Positions 43,966-53,274 of a stretch of DNA of 64,000 bases are shown piece after piece; position 1 is the first letter of the stretch; each line of letters starts with the position of its first letter. The translations under genes and the position numbers were made by a program. The notes below the pieces were generated by a model, which saw only the letters and a program-made list of their open reading frames with translations, did no database searches and was not told where the DNA came from. The DNA lies in the NCBI GenBank assembly GCA_031404815.1, contig JANNIH010000054.1:186001-250000 (forward strand), in the 5' to 3' direction. Source of the DNA: DASYKS01 sp031404815 (GTDB lineage: Bacteria > Acidobacteriota > Thermoanaerobaculia > Multivoradales > UBA5704).

Positions 43966-44628
43966 ATGCAGTTCTTCCTCGACACAGCCGACCTCGAAGA
44001 GATTAAGACCGCCCTCGACTGGGGCATGATCGATGGTGTCACCACGAATCCGTCCCTGATCGCCAAGCAGGGAAAACCCTACCTGCCGACGGTCAAAGCG
44101 ATCGCTAACCTCGTGCCAGGGCCGGTCTCGGGCGAGGTGCTCGCTCTCGACTACGACGAGATGTTTGACCAGGCACACCGCCTCGCAGCGTTGGCCGAGA
44201 ACGTGGTGGTCAAAGTGCCGCTCAATCCTGCGGGCTTGAAGCTGGTCCGCGCGCTCACCTCTGAAGGCATTCGGACGAACGTCACCCTGTGCTTTTCTGC
44301 AGCCCAAGCGCTGGTTGCCGCGAAGGCGGGAGCGTCCTACATCTCTCCTTTCGTAGGCCGCCTTGATGACGTTGGCGAAGAGGGCATGAAGCTGATCGAG
44401 GACATCGTCGGGATCTACCAAAACTTCGAGTTCGCGACCCAGGTTCTCGTTGCCTCGGCGCGCCACCCCATTCATGTGGTGCAAGCGGCGCAGCTCGCGG
44501 CGGACGTCGTGACGATTCCGTTCAAAGTCCTCGAGCAGCTCTACAAGCACCCCTTGACCGACCTCGGGCTCGACCGCTTCCTCTCCGACTGGAACAAGAC
44601 GGGTCGCTCATTTGACGACGAGAAATAG
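43966..44628 (+). CDS. Transaldolase, small (FSA/TalC) type
   Basis: A 220-residue transaldolase of the short class. It shows FFLDTADLEEIKTALDWGMIDGVTTNPSLIAK at the start, the Schiff-base lysine in ENVVVKVPLNPAGLK, and the C-terminal DVVTIPFKVLEQLYKHPLTDLGLDRFLSDW. The family includes true transaldolases and fructose-6-phosphate aldolases, which differ by few residues, so the reaction is not fixed. It stands in non-oxidative pentose-phosphate metabolism. It follows gyrA and is followed by an M20 peptidase gene. Confidence 0.94.
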   Translation: MQFFLDTADLEEIKTALDWGMIDGVTTNPSLIAKQGKPYLPTVKAIANLVPGPVSGEVLALDYDEMFDQAHRLAALAENVVVKVPLNPAGLKLVRALTSEGIRTNVTLCFSAAQALVAAKAGASYISPFVGRLDDVGEEGMKLIEDIVGIYQNFEFATQVLVASARHPIHVVQAAQLAADVVTIPFKVLEQLYKHPLTDLGLDRFLSDWNKTGRSFDDEK

Positions 44629-44702
44629 CCGCCGGTCGTTCCGCCGGCCCGAGCGCGATAGACTTCCAGTCCTTACGATCGACGACTTAGGAGCGTCTTC
44701 CG

Positions 44703-46088
44703 ATGGCCCGTGAAACCAACGACGTTCTCGCCCGCATCGACGCCGAAAAAGAGAGTTACCTCGAGGAACTGAAGGACTACATCCGAATCCCATCGATCTC
44801 GACCGATCCGGAATATGCCTCCGAAGTGTCCCGCGCCGCGGATTTTTTGGTGGGTAAGCTGCGCGAAGCTGGCCTCACCGTCGAGAAGATAGCGACAGAG
44901 GGGCACCCGTTGGTCTATGCCGAGTGGCTCGGGGCGCCGGGCAAACCGACCGTTCTCTTCTACGGTCATTACGATGTCCAGCCGGCTGATCCGCTCTCGG
45001 AGTGGCGCAACCCACCGTTCGAACCGACAGTCGAAGGCGACAAGCTCTACGCCCGTGGCGCCACCGACGACAAAGGCCAGTCGTACGCCCACGTCAAAGG
45101 AGTTGCCGCCATGCTCAAAGAGCGCGGCAGCCTTCCGGTCAACGTCAAGTTTCTGGTCGAAGGCGAAGAGGAGTCGGGTGGCGAATCGATCGACCACTAC
45201 GTCCGCGAAGATGCCGGCAAGAAGCTCGCGTGTGACTGTCTGGTGATCTCGGACTCTTCGATGTACGGTCCCGGCCAGCCGTCTTTGGTCTACGGCCTGA
45301 AGGGCCTGGCCTACATGGAGATCAAGGTCACCGGTCCTGCGCGAGATCTCCACTCTGGCACATACGGCGGTGGAGTGGCCAACCCCTTGAATGCACTGGC
45401 GCACATTATCGCCCAGCTTCAGGATCGCGAGACCGGCAAAATCCAAATCCCTGGCTTCTACGATGATGTGCGACCGCTCGCCGATTGGGAGCGCAAAGAG
45501 TTCGCGCAGCTCCCGTTCGACGAGAAGGAGTACTGCGCGGAGCTTGGAGTCGCCGAGGCCTGGGGTGAAGATGGGTATACGGTACGGGAGCGAACGTGGG
45601 CACGCCCCACCTGCGATGTGCACGGTCTGTTCGGCGGATACCAGGCGAAGGGCGCCAAGACCGTGCTCCCCTCGTGGTGCGGCGCGAAGGTCTCGATGCG
45701 GCTGGTCCCCGATCAGAAGCCGGAGAAAATCGCCGGCCTCTTTACGGAGTACGTTCGCTCTCTCGCACCTCGCGGCGTCAAGGTCGAGGTCGAGTATCTC
45801 CACGGCGGCCAAGCGGTCGGTGTTTCGACCGAGGGCCCGTTCGTCGAAGCGGCGCTCGGCGCGATGACTGATGTTTGGGGCAAGCGGCCTGTTCGCGTGC
45901 GCGAGGGGGGGTCGATCCCGATCGTTGCGACCTTCTCTGATGTGCTTCGCGTTCCGGTCCTCCTGCTTGGCTTCGGCTTGAACGACGACGCACTCCACTC
46001 CCCGAACGAGAAGTTCAACATCAGTCACTTCTATAACGGCATCCGGGCCATAGCACGCCTGTTGGACCGGGTTGGCGAGGTTCGGTAG
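44703..46088 (+). CDS. M20-family dipeptidase/deacylase
   Basis: A 461-residue M20 metallopeptidase. Metal ligands are visible in GHYDVQPADP (His), ARGATDDKGQ (Asp) and VEGEEESGG (Glu pair), with a dimerisation domain between. The length and YDVQPADPLSEW fit the carnosinase-like (CNDP/PepV) group that cuts dipeptides. The C-terminal metal-binding His is in DDALHSPNEKFN. It is probably cytosolic, as no signal peptide is seen. A CYTH gene follows 12 bp later, perhaps in one transcript. Confidence 0.92.
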   Translation: MARETNDVLARIDAEKESYLEELKDYIRIPSISTDPEYASEVSRAADFLVGKLREAGLTVEKIATEGHPLVYAEWLGAPGKPTVLFYGHYDVQPADPLSEWRNPPFEPTVEGDKLYARGATDDKGQSYAHVKGVAAMLKERGSLPVNVKFLVEGEEESGGESIDHYVREDAGKKLACDCLVISDSSMYGPGQPSLVYGLKGLAYMEIKVTGPARDLHSGTYGGGVANPLNALAHIIAQLQDRETGKIQIPGFYDDVRPLADWERKEFAQLPFDEKEYCAELGVAEAWGEDGYTVRERTWARPTCDVHGLFGGYQAKGAKTVLPSWCGAKVSMRLVPDQKPEKIAGLFTEYVRSLAPRGVKVEVEYLHGGQAVGVSTEGPFVEAALGAMTDVWGKRPVRVREGGSIPIVATFSDVLRVPVLLLGFGLNDDALHSPNEKFNISHFYNGIRAIARLLDRVGEVR

Positions 46089-46100
46089 ATCCGACTCTCT

Positions 46101-46661
46101 ATGAGAGGAAAAGGCATAGAGCGCGAGATCAAGTTTCCCGGCGTCGAGCTCGACAAGCTGCGCCAGAGGCTGATCGACCTCGAGTCCGAGCGGCGCGCCC
46201 CAGGGGCATTCGAAGACAATTGGGTGTTCGATCGAGACGGCGAGTTGCGAGGCGCCGGGCGTATCCTCCGGCTGCGTATCGATGGTTCCGGAGGGCGAGT
46301 GACCCTGAAGGGGCCGCTGCAGCTCGAGGGCAACGTTAAAGTTCGAGAGGAAATAGAGTTCGGTGTCAACGACTCAGAAGAGGCGCGAGCGCTTCTTCAA
46401 GGGCTCGGCTACCAGGTGGTCAGCCGCTACCAGAAGGTCCGCGAAGAGTGGCAGCTCGGCGGTGTCACCATAGCGCTTGACCATACGCCGATCGGCGACT
46501 TCGCGGAATTCGAAGGAGAAGGCGCCGAGACCGTCGCCAAACGTTGTGGTCTAGATCCGAAGAACGGCGAGAAAAGATCCTACTTGCGCCTCTACGAGGA
46601 TCATCTCAAAGATCACCCGGAGTCGCCCCCCGAAATGGTCTTTCCCGCTGGGAGCCGTTAG
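46101..46661 (+). CDS. CYTH-domain protein (class IV adenylyl cyclase-like)
   Basis: A 186-residue protein starting with the CYTH ExExK motif (EREIKF). The beta-tunnel strands are alternating charged: RILRLRIDGSGGRVTLKGP, VREEIEF and YQKVREEW, with GDFAEFEGE near the C-terminus. CYTH proteins bind triphosphates and include class IV cyclases, thiamine triphosphatases and polyphosphate-metabolising enzymes. The exact reaction is open. A cyclase role would suit the cNMP-binding protein at 32570, but that is speculation. Confidence 0.85.
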   Translation: MRGKGIEREIKFPGVELDKLRQRLIDLESERRAPGAFEDNWVFDRDGELRGAGRILRLRIDGSGGRVTLKGPLQLEGNVKVREEIEFGVNDSEEARALLQGLGYQVVSRYQKVREEWQLGGVTIALDHTPIGDFAEFEGEGAETVAKRCGLDPKNGEKRSYLRLYEDHLKDHPESPPEMVFPAGSR

Positions 46662-46693
46662 GCCGGCTCCCGCCCTCGTCGCTTTTCGCGGCG

Positions 46694-47689
46694 ATGAATT
46701 TGTCCCATTCAACCGATCATTCGTCTCTGCGCGGCGTGATCCTCGCCGCGGGGCTCGGGCTTCGACTCCGCCCGCTGACAGGTGAGATCCCCAAGCCGCT
46801 GCTTCCCGTCGCCGGCCGGCCGATCATCACGCTCACGCTCGACCGCCTGGTCCGGGTCGGGTGCGAAGCGGTGGCGATCAATCTCCATCACCTCGGACGA
46901 AAGATTCGCGCGGCGATCGGAGCCAAGTACCGAGATATGTCGATCGCGTACTTCGAAGAGCCGGAGATTCTCGGCACGCTCGGCGCCTTGTCGCCGATGC
47001 GCCAGTTCCTAAGTAGTGCCGGTCTCGTTATCGTGGTCAACGGCGACAGCCTTTGCCGCTGGCCGGTCACTCGTCTGATCGAGCGTCATCGCGCAACCGG
47101 CGCATGCGCAACGCTGCTGCTGGCGAAGCGACTCGACCCGACGAAGCTCGGCGGAGGGGTAGGCGTCGACCGAAATGGGCGAATTGTTCAGATGAGAGAC
47201 TCGCCGGCCTTTGGCCCCGTCGCTCGGCGTCAGGTCTTTGCGGGCATGCACGTCTTTCGGCCGGACGTTCTCTCAGGGGTCTCCGAGGGTCCCGCGGACA
47301 TCGTCGAGAGTCTCTACCTTCCGCTGCTCGAGCGCGGCGAGCGGGTCGGGTCGTTCGCCACCGCAGCCCTCTGGCACGATCTCGGAACCCCGGAGCGCTA
47401 TCTCGAAGGAGCGCTCGCCTGGGTCGCAGGCCGACCGGGGGGGAGCTGGATCTCCCCGGCCGCCGATATTTCGCCGCAGGCGTCGATCACCCGTTCGATC
47501 GTCGAAGCCGGCTGTCGCATCGAAGCCGGAGCGAACCTCGACCGCTCGGTCGTCCTGTCCGGAGCCGTGGTCGGTGCCGGGAGCAGGCTTCAATCGGTGC
47601 TGCTAGGCCCGGACGTCGCGATCGCACCGGGCAGCACGATCGAAGAGGAGATGCGAGTTTGCGAGGCGGACCCGATAGGTCTACGCTAG
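46694..47689 (+). CDS. Sugar-phosphate nucleotidyltransferase
   Basis: A 331-residue protein with the nucleotidyltransferase start GVILAAGLGLRLRPLTGEIPKPLLPVAGRPII and VVNGDSLCRW, then a left-handed beta-helix-like C-terminus (ISPAADISPQASITRSIVEAGCRIEAGANLDRSVVLSGAVVGAGS). It makes an NDP-sugar for surface polysaccharides, or a related intermediate. The ATG at 46694 is right for the family; the frame upstream overlaps the CYTH gene. It starts 32 bp after that gene and is followed by an HAD phosphatase. Confidence 0.9.
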   Translation: MNLSHSTDHSSLRGVILAAGLGLRLRPLTGEIPKPLLPVAGRPIITLTLDRLVRVGCEAVAINLHHLGRKIRAAIGAKYRDMSIAYFEEPEILGTLGALSPMRQFLSSAGLVIVVNGDSLCRWPVTRLIERHRATGACATLLLAKRLDPTKLGGGVGVDRNGRIVQMRDSPAFGPVARRQVFAGMHVFRPDVLSGVSEGPADIVESLYLPLLERGERVGSFATAALWHDLGTPERYLEGALAWVAGRPGGSWISPAADISPQASITRSIVEAGCRIEAGANLDRSVVLSGAVVGAGSRLQSVLLGPDVAIAPGSTIEEEMRVCEADPIGLR

Positions 47690-47720
47690 AATCGAGAAGC
47701 TCCAAGCCCGCCAGGACCCC

Positions 47721-48401
47721 ATGACTGCCGACAGATCCAAGAGCCGCCCAGCCCGCGATTTTCGCCTGCTCGTTTTTGACTGGGACGGAACGCTCATGGA
47801 CTCGATCGCTACAATCGTTGCCTGCACACAGGCCGCGCTCGCCGACCTTGGCCTCGAGGCACCGCCTGAGGAGAAGGTTCGGCGGGTGGTTGGAATGGGC
47901 CTGCGTGAAACAATCGAGGAACTCTGGCCGGAGTGTGACCCCCGGAGCCTCGCTCGGATTCGAGAGAGCTACCGACGGCACTGGATGGAGACGTTTCGTG
48001 ATCGACCCATCCTCTATCCTGGAGTAGAGGCCATGCTCCGCGGCATGTCTGCATCTGGCTACCTGCTCGCCGTCGCAACCGGCAAGAGTCGCCGAGGCCT
48101 CGATCATGCAGTCGCTCAAACCAACCTTCAAGGAATCTTTCACGCCACGCGAACGGTTGACGAAGCGCCTTCGAAGCCGAATCCGAAAATGTTGCTCGAC
48201 ATCCTTCTGGACCTCGGAGCCAACGCGAACGAAGCTTTGGTGATTGGCGACACGACCTTCGATCTCGGGATGGCCTCGAGAGCAGGGGCTCGCGCCGTCG
48301 GAATTCTCTCGGGTACTCACACCCGCGAAGATCTCGAACGGGCCGGAGCCGCTGCCTGTCTCGACGTCGTTACCGATGTGCCAGCCTGGCTCGCCGGCTG
48401 A
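47721..48401 (+). CDS. HAD-family phosphatase (phosphoglycolate phosphatase-like)
   Basis: A 226-residue HAD hydrolase. Motif I is FDWDGTLMDS, motif II LAVATGKSRRG, and motif IV VIGDTTFDLGMASRAGARAVGILSGTH. The cap is a short alpha-helical type (C1), as in Gph and pyrophosphatase PpaX. The substrate is a small phosphorylated metabolite. It is the last plus-strand gene before the convergent MutS-like gene. Confidence 0.92.
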   Translation: MTADRSKSRPARDFRLLVFDWDGTLMDSIATIVACTQAALADLGLEAPPEEKVRRVVGMGLRETIEELWPECDPRSLARIRESYRRHWMETFRDRPILYPGVEAMLRGMSASGYLLAVATGKSRRGLDHAVAQTNLQGIFHATRTVDEAPSKPNPKMLLDILLDLGANANEALVIGDTTFDLGMASRAGARAVGILSGTHTREDLERAGAAACLDVVTDVPAWLAG

Positions 48402-48412
48402 AGCCAAAGAAG

Positions 48413-50380
48413 TCAACGGGCCCCACCTTCCTTCGTTTTGGAACTCCCCGTCCCCAAACCCACCATCGCGAGCAACTTGAGCGCGTTGGTGGTCGGTGCG
48501 ACCCCTTCGCGCAAGAGGTAGTCGAAGGTCATCGCGGCCGCCCCGTCGCGTTCTTCGAAGCTCTCGCGGAAGTGGACGGTGTGGGCGACAGACGAGAGCT
48601 CGGGCAGCTCGGCGAGCGCCAGGTCGTGGGTCGAGATCGCTCCGATCGCCCCCGCGGCGAGCAGGCGGAGCAGGATCTCGCGTACCGCGATCTGCCGCTC
48701 GGCGCTGTTGGTGCCGCGGAGGATCTCGTCGAGCAAATAGAGCAGAATGCGCCCCTCGCGCCGCGCGGCCTCGGCTTGATCGACGATGCTTCGGATGCGC
48801 TTGAGCTCGGCAAAGAAGAATGAAACGCCGGAAGCGAGCGAATCCTCGACCAGGATGCTGGTGCCGAGCGTGACCGGTGGCAAAGAGAGGAATCGCGCCG
48901 CGACCGGCCCGCCCGCTTGCGCCAGGACGACGTTGACGCCGATCGACCGGAGGAGCGTGCTCTTGCCCGACATGTTCGAGCCGGTCACCAAGAGGAACGT
49001 CCCCGGCGGGCCGACCTCGACATCGTTGCCCACGCGTTCGGCGTCCGAAAGAAGCGGGTGGCCGAGATCCACCGCGCGCAGGGTCTGACGGCTCGTTTGG
49101 GGTGCCTCGTTCGACGGCTCGCCCGTTCCTGGGATCTCGGGCTGGATCAGAGGAAAGGTCCATTCCGGCTGATCGTGCGCGAGGGTGCCGAGCGCCGCCA
49201 GCGCTTCGATCTCGCCGAGCGCCACAAACCAGCCGCGAGCGCGGCGCCCGGCGCTCACCTGCCAACGCTCCAACCGTTCGAGCGCATGGAAATCCCACAG
49301 AAACAGGCTCTGCAGCACAAAGTGGGTTGGGGCCGAAAGGCGCACGTCTGCGAGGGCCAAGTGGCGCCGGAGCCGGTCGATCTGGCCATAGGCGGAAACG
49401 CCGTCGGCGGTCGTCGCCTCAATCAGCGCGGCGAGCTTTCCCGCCGCGAAACGGCGCTTTTCGAGCAGACGGAAGAGTGCGGTATAGCTCACGAAGTCGC
49501 GCTCGCGGGCGGCGACCCGATCAAACGCCGCGTGAAACGGTTTGGCGACCGCGAACGAGAACGCGAAATTCGCGAACGGCAGGATTGACCAAAGCGAAAA
49601 CGGCAGGGGACCCCAGATCACGAAGCCGAGCGAAACCACCGTTACGAGCGCGGAGACGCGGGCCAAGTTGAGCAGGAGCGGGCGCCGGAGCAACCAGGGC
49701 TCCCCCTCCGCCCAGCGGAGAAACGGCTCGATGTCGGGATTGGTCTCGTCCATCGTCCGCGCTTCGACCTCCAACTCCTGGCGCAGCTCAAGCTCCGGGG
49801 CCAGCTCGCGCACCGCGTCCTGGCGGGCGCGAATCTCTCCAGCCGACGCGGGCGCCCCAAGCCAAGCGACGAGCGTCTGACGCCCGGGCGGGGTGCGCGC
49901 CGTACCGAGCAGCTGGCCGAGCGAGGCGCGGCCGAACAGGCCCAGATCGCGCGCGAGCGGCGAGTCGGTCGCCGGCAGTTTGGGCAACGGCAGGGCATCC
50001 CAATCGCGCGCGAGCCGCGCGAGCGCCTCCTCTTGAATCCTGCCCAGCTCGGCGCGCCGCTTCTCTTCACGAATCACCTTCTCGTGCGCCCCGAGCAGTC
50101 CTAGGAATACCGCAAGGGCAGCGACCGCACCGCCGATAGGCAACCGAAGAGTCCACGGCTCAGGTGCCTTGACCACGATCGCGAACAGGCAAGCGGCCAG
50201 CGCCAACGCAGCGATCAGGCGCGCGATCGAGAAGCGGAAAGAACGTCGCGCGAAGTCTTTCTCCTCCGCCCGAAAGCGGTCGCGGCGGTTGACGAAGAGG
50301 GTGGAGAGAGAGGAGGGGCCGGGCGTAGGGAGGCTCACCCTCGGAATGGTAGCGGTTTTGGCCAACCCGGATAAGATCAT
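48413..50380 (-). CDS. MutS-family ATPase with membrane segments
   Basis: A 655-residue protein. The C-terminal half is the MutS ATPase: Walker A TGSNMSGKSTLLRSIGVN, then SILVEDSLASGVSFFFAELKRI, Walker B LLYLLDEILRGTNSAER, and STHDLALAEL. The N-terminal part lacks the MutS mismatch-binding domain and instead has hydrophobic helices (LIAALALAACLFAIV and LPIGGAVAALAVFLGLLG), with two more at about residues 230-270. Membrane MutS-like proteins of this kind have no settled role. ATG at 50380 is the longest start; GTG at 50338 is an alternative. The start is divergent from the next gene by 6 bp. Confidence 0.88.
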   Translation of the reverse strand: MILSGLAKTATIPRVSLPTPGPSSLSTLFVNRRDRFRAEEKDFARRSFRFSIARLIAALALAACLFAIVVKAPEPWTLRLPIGGAVAALAVFLGLLGAHEKVIREEKRRAELGRIQEEALARLARDWDALPLPKLPATDSPLARDLGLFGRASLGQLLGTARTPPGRQTLVAWLGAPASAGEIRARQDAVRELAPELELRQELEVEARTMDETNPDIEPFLRWAEGEPWLLRRPLLLNLARVSALVTVVSLGFVIWGPLPFSLWSILPFANFAFSFAVAKPFHAAFDRVAARERDFVSYTALFRLLEKRRFAAGKLAALIEATTADGVSAYGQIDRLRRHLALADVRLSAPTHFVLQSLFLWDFHALERLERWQVSAGRRARGWFVALGEIEALAALGTLAHDQPEWTFPLIQPEIPGTGEPSNEAPQTSRQTLRAVDLGHPLLSDAERVGNDVEVGPPGTFLLVTGSNMSGKSTLLRSIGVNVVLAQAGGPVAARFLSLPPVTLGTSILVEDSLASGVSFFFAELKRIRSIVDQAEAARREGRILLYLLDEILRGTNSAERQIAVREILLRLLAAGAIGAISTHDLALAELPELSSVAHTVHFRESFEERDGAAAMTFDYLLREGVAPTTNALKLLAMVGLGTGSSKTKEGGAR

Positions 50381-50386
50381 CCACCC

Positions 50387-51115
50387 ATGCTAATCGTCCT
50401 GCTCGCATTCCAGGTGGCTGTTGCCGCCCCTCCGTCCGCTTCTGCCAAACCCGCGCGGACCGAGGTCGTCTGCCCCTGTCCGCCGCGAGCGGCGGGCGCC
50501 GCTCCGGAGGCTCCTCTCGCGCAGGCTCTCGATGCTCTGGGCGTGCCCGTACTGGTCGCCTGCGGCGAGCTGATCGAGCGCCTGGCGCCCGACCGGGCTC
50601 GGGCGGAAGAGGTGTGGGCGTACGTCTGCGGCGCCATCGAGCCCACCCTGGCGCTCAGCCCGTTGGAGGTTGCTGAGGTGCACGCGGTGGACGGTGGGCT
50701 GGAGATCTTGGAGCTGGCAAGTTGGCCGTTCGGCGCGGCAGGGGAGTGGATCGACGTCCCGATCTGGCGCAACAGCGTCGTGCTCTTTCCGGAACTGGGG
50801 CCGAGGGTCGAGCGCTCGCTCGCCTTCGAGGCACCGCACCTCTCGGCGGCCGAGATTCGTGCTGCGATCGAGGACTACGCCCGCTGGCTGCGTGCACCGG
50901 ACACGCTCTTGGAACCGGAGGCGATGGCCGGCCGGGTGCTCGCCGCGGCACTCGCGGGCAACGCCGAAGCGAGGAACGCGCTCGCCAGTTGGAATGCCAA
51001 CTCCCGGGTGGACGACGAGCTGGCCGAAGTCTGGACCGATGCTTCAGACCTCTATCAGGCGTACGTCGCGGCGACCGGAAAGGTTCCGCCGCTCGGGGCG
51101 AAATCGAAGAACTGA
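50387..51115 (+). CDS. Exported protein of unknown function
   Basis: A 242-residue protein with a short signal peptide (MLIVLLAFQVAVAAPPSASA). A pair of cysteines follows (VVCPCPP), then a mostly helical, acidic body (AEIRAAIEDYARWLRAPDTLLEPEAMAGRVLAAALAGNAEARNALA). I do not recognise a family. It is divergent from the MutS-like gene with almost no gap, so the two promoters would overlap unless the other gene starts later. A convergent TPR-like gene ends 37 bp after it. Confidence 0.65.
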   Translation: MLIVLLAFQVAVAAPPSASAKPARTEVVCPCPPRAAGAAPEAPLAQALDALGVPVLVACGELIERLAPDRARAEEVWAYVCGAIEPTLALSPLEVAEVHAVDGGLEILELASWPFGAAGEWIDVPIWRNSVVLFPELGPRVERSLAFEAPHLSAAEIRAAIEDYARWLRAPDTLLEPEAMAGRVLAAALAGNAEARNALASWNANSRVDDELAEVWTDASDLYQAYVAATGKVPPLGAKSKN

Positions 51116-51152
51116 GGTTTTCGAGGCGCCGTGCGCGACACTACGACGACCT

Positions 51153-52016
51153 CTACCGCCTGGAATGCGGCAGCCAGCCGCCCATCGCCCGGGAGGCTTG
51201 CGCCCTTTCTGCGACCCGTTGACGCTTGGTAGCGAGTCGGGCGAGCAGGCCGGTCTCGCGCGCTTCGCGCAGCCTGGAGACCGCTTGGCGGAGCAGGGCA
51301 TCGGCCTCGACCGTTCCGCCCTGTTCGAGCATCAGGTCGCTTTCCAGCTCCAGCATCCGCGCTTCGACCAACAGGTCGCCGCTCCCCCGGGCGAGGCTCT
51401 GCACCCCCTCGCGGAGCGCCCGTTCGGCGCCGCCAACGTCCCCCGCGCGGAGGTAGGCGTCGCCGAGTGCGGTCCAGGCGCGGGCTTTCAGATCTTCGAT
51501 CAGTGCGGGCGGATGCCGGGCGAGATTGAGCCGGGTTGCAATCGCGAGCGCCAACGTGGGGAGTTCCGCGAGGTCGTCCGGATCTTCGAACGCCACATCG
51601 CCGTGCCCGATCTCCGGATCGTTCTCAGCGTAAAGCTCAGACTGGGCGAGCAGGGCATCGGCCAGCAAAAAGCTCTGGTATCGAGGCTGGGTGATGCGCT
51701 CCGGTCGCTCGGACGGGGGAGTATCGAGAATCTCGCCGAGCAGTTGGCCAACCTCCTGCCGTTCGCGCTTCAGGACCTCACCGGCACGGGTTAGACGTTC
51801 GAGCAGGGCACCCGTATCGAGAGAGAAATCATCAAGCGAGTAGGTTTCGAGCGAGGAAACTCTCGCCGACAGGCGCGCCATGCCGCCGCTCTCCCGACCG
51901 ATTCGGCCGATCCGGGGATCCGCCGCCGTGTCTTCCACGTCGTCCAGGATCTGTTGCAGTGCGGCAAGCCCGTGCAGTCCCATAGCGTAGAGTAAAATCT
52001 CACCCTCAGAATCCAT
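51153..52016 (-). CDS. TPR-like protein, apparently truncated paralogue
   Basis: A 287-residue protein from the ATG at 52016 (an in-frame TTG at 52037 would add seven residues). It has helical repeats: ALAIATRLNLARHPPALIEDLKARAWTALGDAYLRAGDVGGAERALREGV and GDLLVEARMLELESDLML. The same repeat pattern is in the 435-residue protein at 62426-63733, aligning at RAxAxLG, AExAL, GtG-LxxEA and xLLxxA. Here the series stops after about two repeats and ends in an Arg-rich tail, while the other continues with five or so. The CPxC finger of that paralogue is missing too. Function unknown. Confidence 0.75.
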   Translation of the reverse strand: MDSEGEILLYAMGLHGLAALQQILDDVEDTAADPRIGRIGRESGGMARLSARVSSLETYSLDDFSLDTGALLERLTRAGEVLKRERQEVGQLLGEILDTPPSERPERITQPRYQSFLLADALLAQSELYAENDPEIGHGDVAFEDPDDLAELPTLALAIATRLNLARHPPALIEDLKARAWTALGDAYLRAGDVGGAERALREGVQSLARGSGDLLVEARMLELESDLMLEQGGTVEADALLRQAVSRLREARETGLLARLATKRQRVAERAQASRAMGGWLPHSRR

Positions 52017-52103
52017 AGTGTCGCCGAAGGGTGACAACCGTGACTTTCAGGCGTCTTTGGCCCTCGCCTAGAGCCCGGCGTTTCTCGTACGCTACACCCA
52101 GAG

Positions 52104-53240
52104 ATGCCAAGCCCGGAAGCCACCCCGAACCTGTCGCGCACACTCGATGCGCTCGAAGCGGGGATCGCAAACGGGCTCCACCTCGGCGCACAGCTCTATG
52201 TCTCCATCGGAGGCGTCACGCTTTTCGATGGCGCGCTCGGAACCTCGCGCCCTGAGGTTCCGCTCCGTGCCACGGATCTCATGATTTGGCTTTCGGCGTC
52301 CAAACCGGTGGCGGCGGTGGCGGTCGGCAAACTCTGGGAGCGTGGCGCGCTCGAGCTGGACGACTCCGTCGCAACCCATCTGCCGGAGTTCGCGGCCCAC
52401 GGCAAAGAGCGGATCACGATCCGCCATCTGCTCACCCACACCGCGGGGATTCGTCTGCTGCAAAGCGGTTGGCCGGAGCTGTCGTTCGAACAGGTGGTCG
52501 CGAAGATTTGCGCGATGAAACCCGAGCCGCGCTGGGTTCCCGGCCAGAAGGCCGGCTACCACCATGCCTCGAGCTGGTTCGTGCTCGGCGCGCTGGTCGA
52601 GCGCCTCTCCGGCCTGCTGTTTTCGCACTTCGTGCGGACCGAGATCTTCGAGCCGCTCGGGATGAGCGATTCTTGGATCGGCATGGCGCCGGAACGCTTC
52701 GCCGCGGCATCTTCCGCGGACCGCCTGGCGCCGAGCTGGAACACCGAGCGGGAGGGCGCGCCGAGCCATTCGTTCGAGGAGGAATTGAAAGTCGTCTCCT
52801 GCTCGCCCGGCGGCAACGGCTGGGGGCCGGCGCGGGAGCTGGGGTGGTTCTACGAGATGTTGCTCGGCGGGGGCCGGCGGATCGGAGATCCCGAAGGGGT
52901 CGAGATTCTCCGCCCGCAGACGGTGGCGGCACTCACCGCCCGCCACCGTGTGGGGATGTTCGATCACACGTTCCAGCACGAGATGGACTGGGGGTTGGGC
53001 TTCATTCTGGATGGCAAGCGCCATGGCCCCGAGACGGTTCCCTACGGCTACGGCCACCGCTGCTCGTACCGGACGTTCGGCCACAGCGGCTATCGGAGCG
53101 CCACCGCGTTTGCCGATCCCGAGCACCACTTGGTGGTCGCCCTGATCCCGAACGGAACCCCGAGCGCGGCGGCGCACGAGGGGAGGACCCGAGCCGTGCT
53201 CGATGCGCTCTACGAAGATCTGGGGCTCGGCGGAGAATGA
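52104..53240 (+). CDS. Serine hydrolase of the beta-lactamase (class C)/esterase family
   Basis: A 378-residue protein with the class C fold motifs. The catalytic SxxK is in LSASKPVAAVAVG (Ser near residue 62), followed by a Tyr-containing YHHASSWFVLGALVERLSG (the YxN-equivalent), and FGHSGYRSATAFA with HSG in the third motif. It has no signal peptide, so it is more likely a cytosolic esterase, D-aminopeptidase or related enzyme than a drug-resistance beta-lactamase. The ATG at 52104 follows the divergent TPR-like start by about 90 bp. Confidence 0.9.
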   Translation: MPSPEATPNLSRTLDALEAGIANGLHLGAQLYVSIGGVTLFDGALGTSRPEVPLRATDLMIWLSASKPVAAVAVGKLWERGALELDDSVATHLPEFAAHGKERITIRHLLTHTAGIRLLQSGWPELSFEQVVAKICAMKPEPRWVPGQKAGYHHASSWFVLGALVERLSGLLFSHFVRTEIFEPLGMSDSWIGMAPERFAAASSADRLAPSWNTEREGAPSHSFEEELKVVSCSPGGNGWGPARELGWFYEMLLGGGRRIGDPEGVEILRPQTVAALTARHRVGMFDHTFQHEMDWGLGFILDGKRHGPETVPYGYGHRCSYRTFGHSGYRSATAFADPEHHLVVALIPNGTPSAAAHEGRTRAVLDALYEDLGLGGE

Positions 53241-53274
53241 AGCGACGCAGCCATAGCCGGGCGGATGGGCACAC

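Noticed and set aside
47487..49298. Minus-strand 603-codon frame
   Set aside because: Runs antisense to the HAD and nucleotidyltransferase genes and in another frame of the MutS-like gene.
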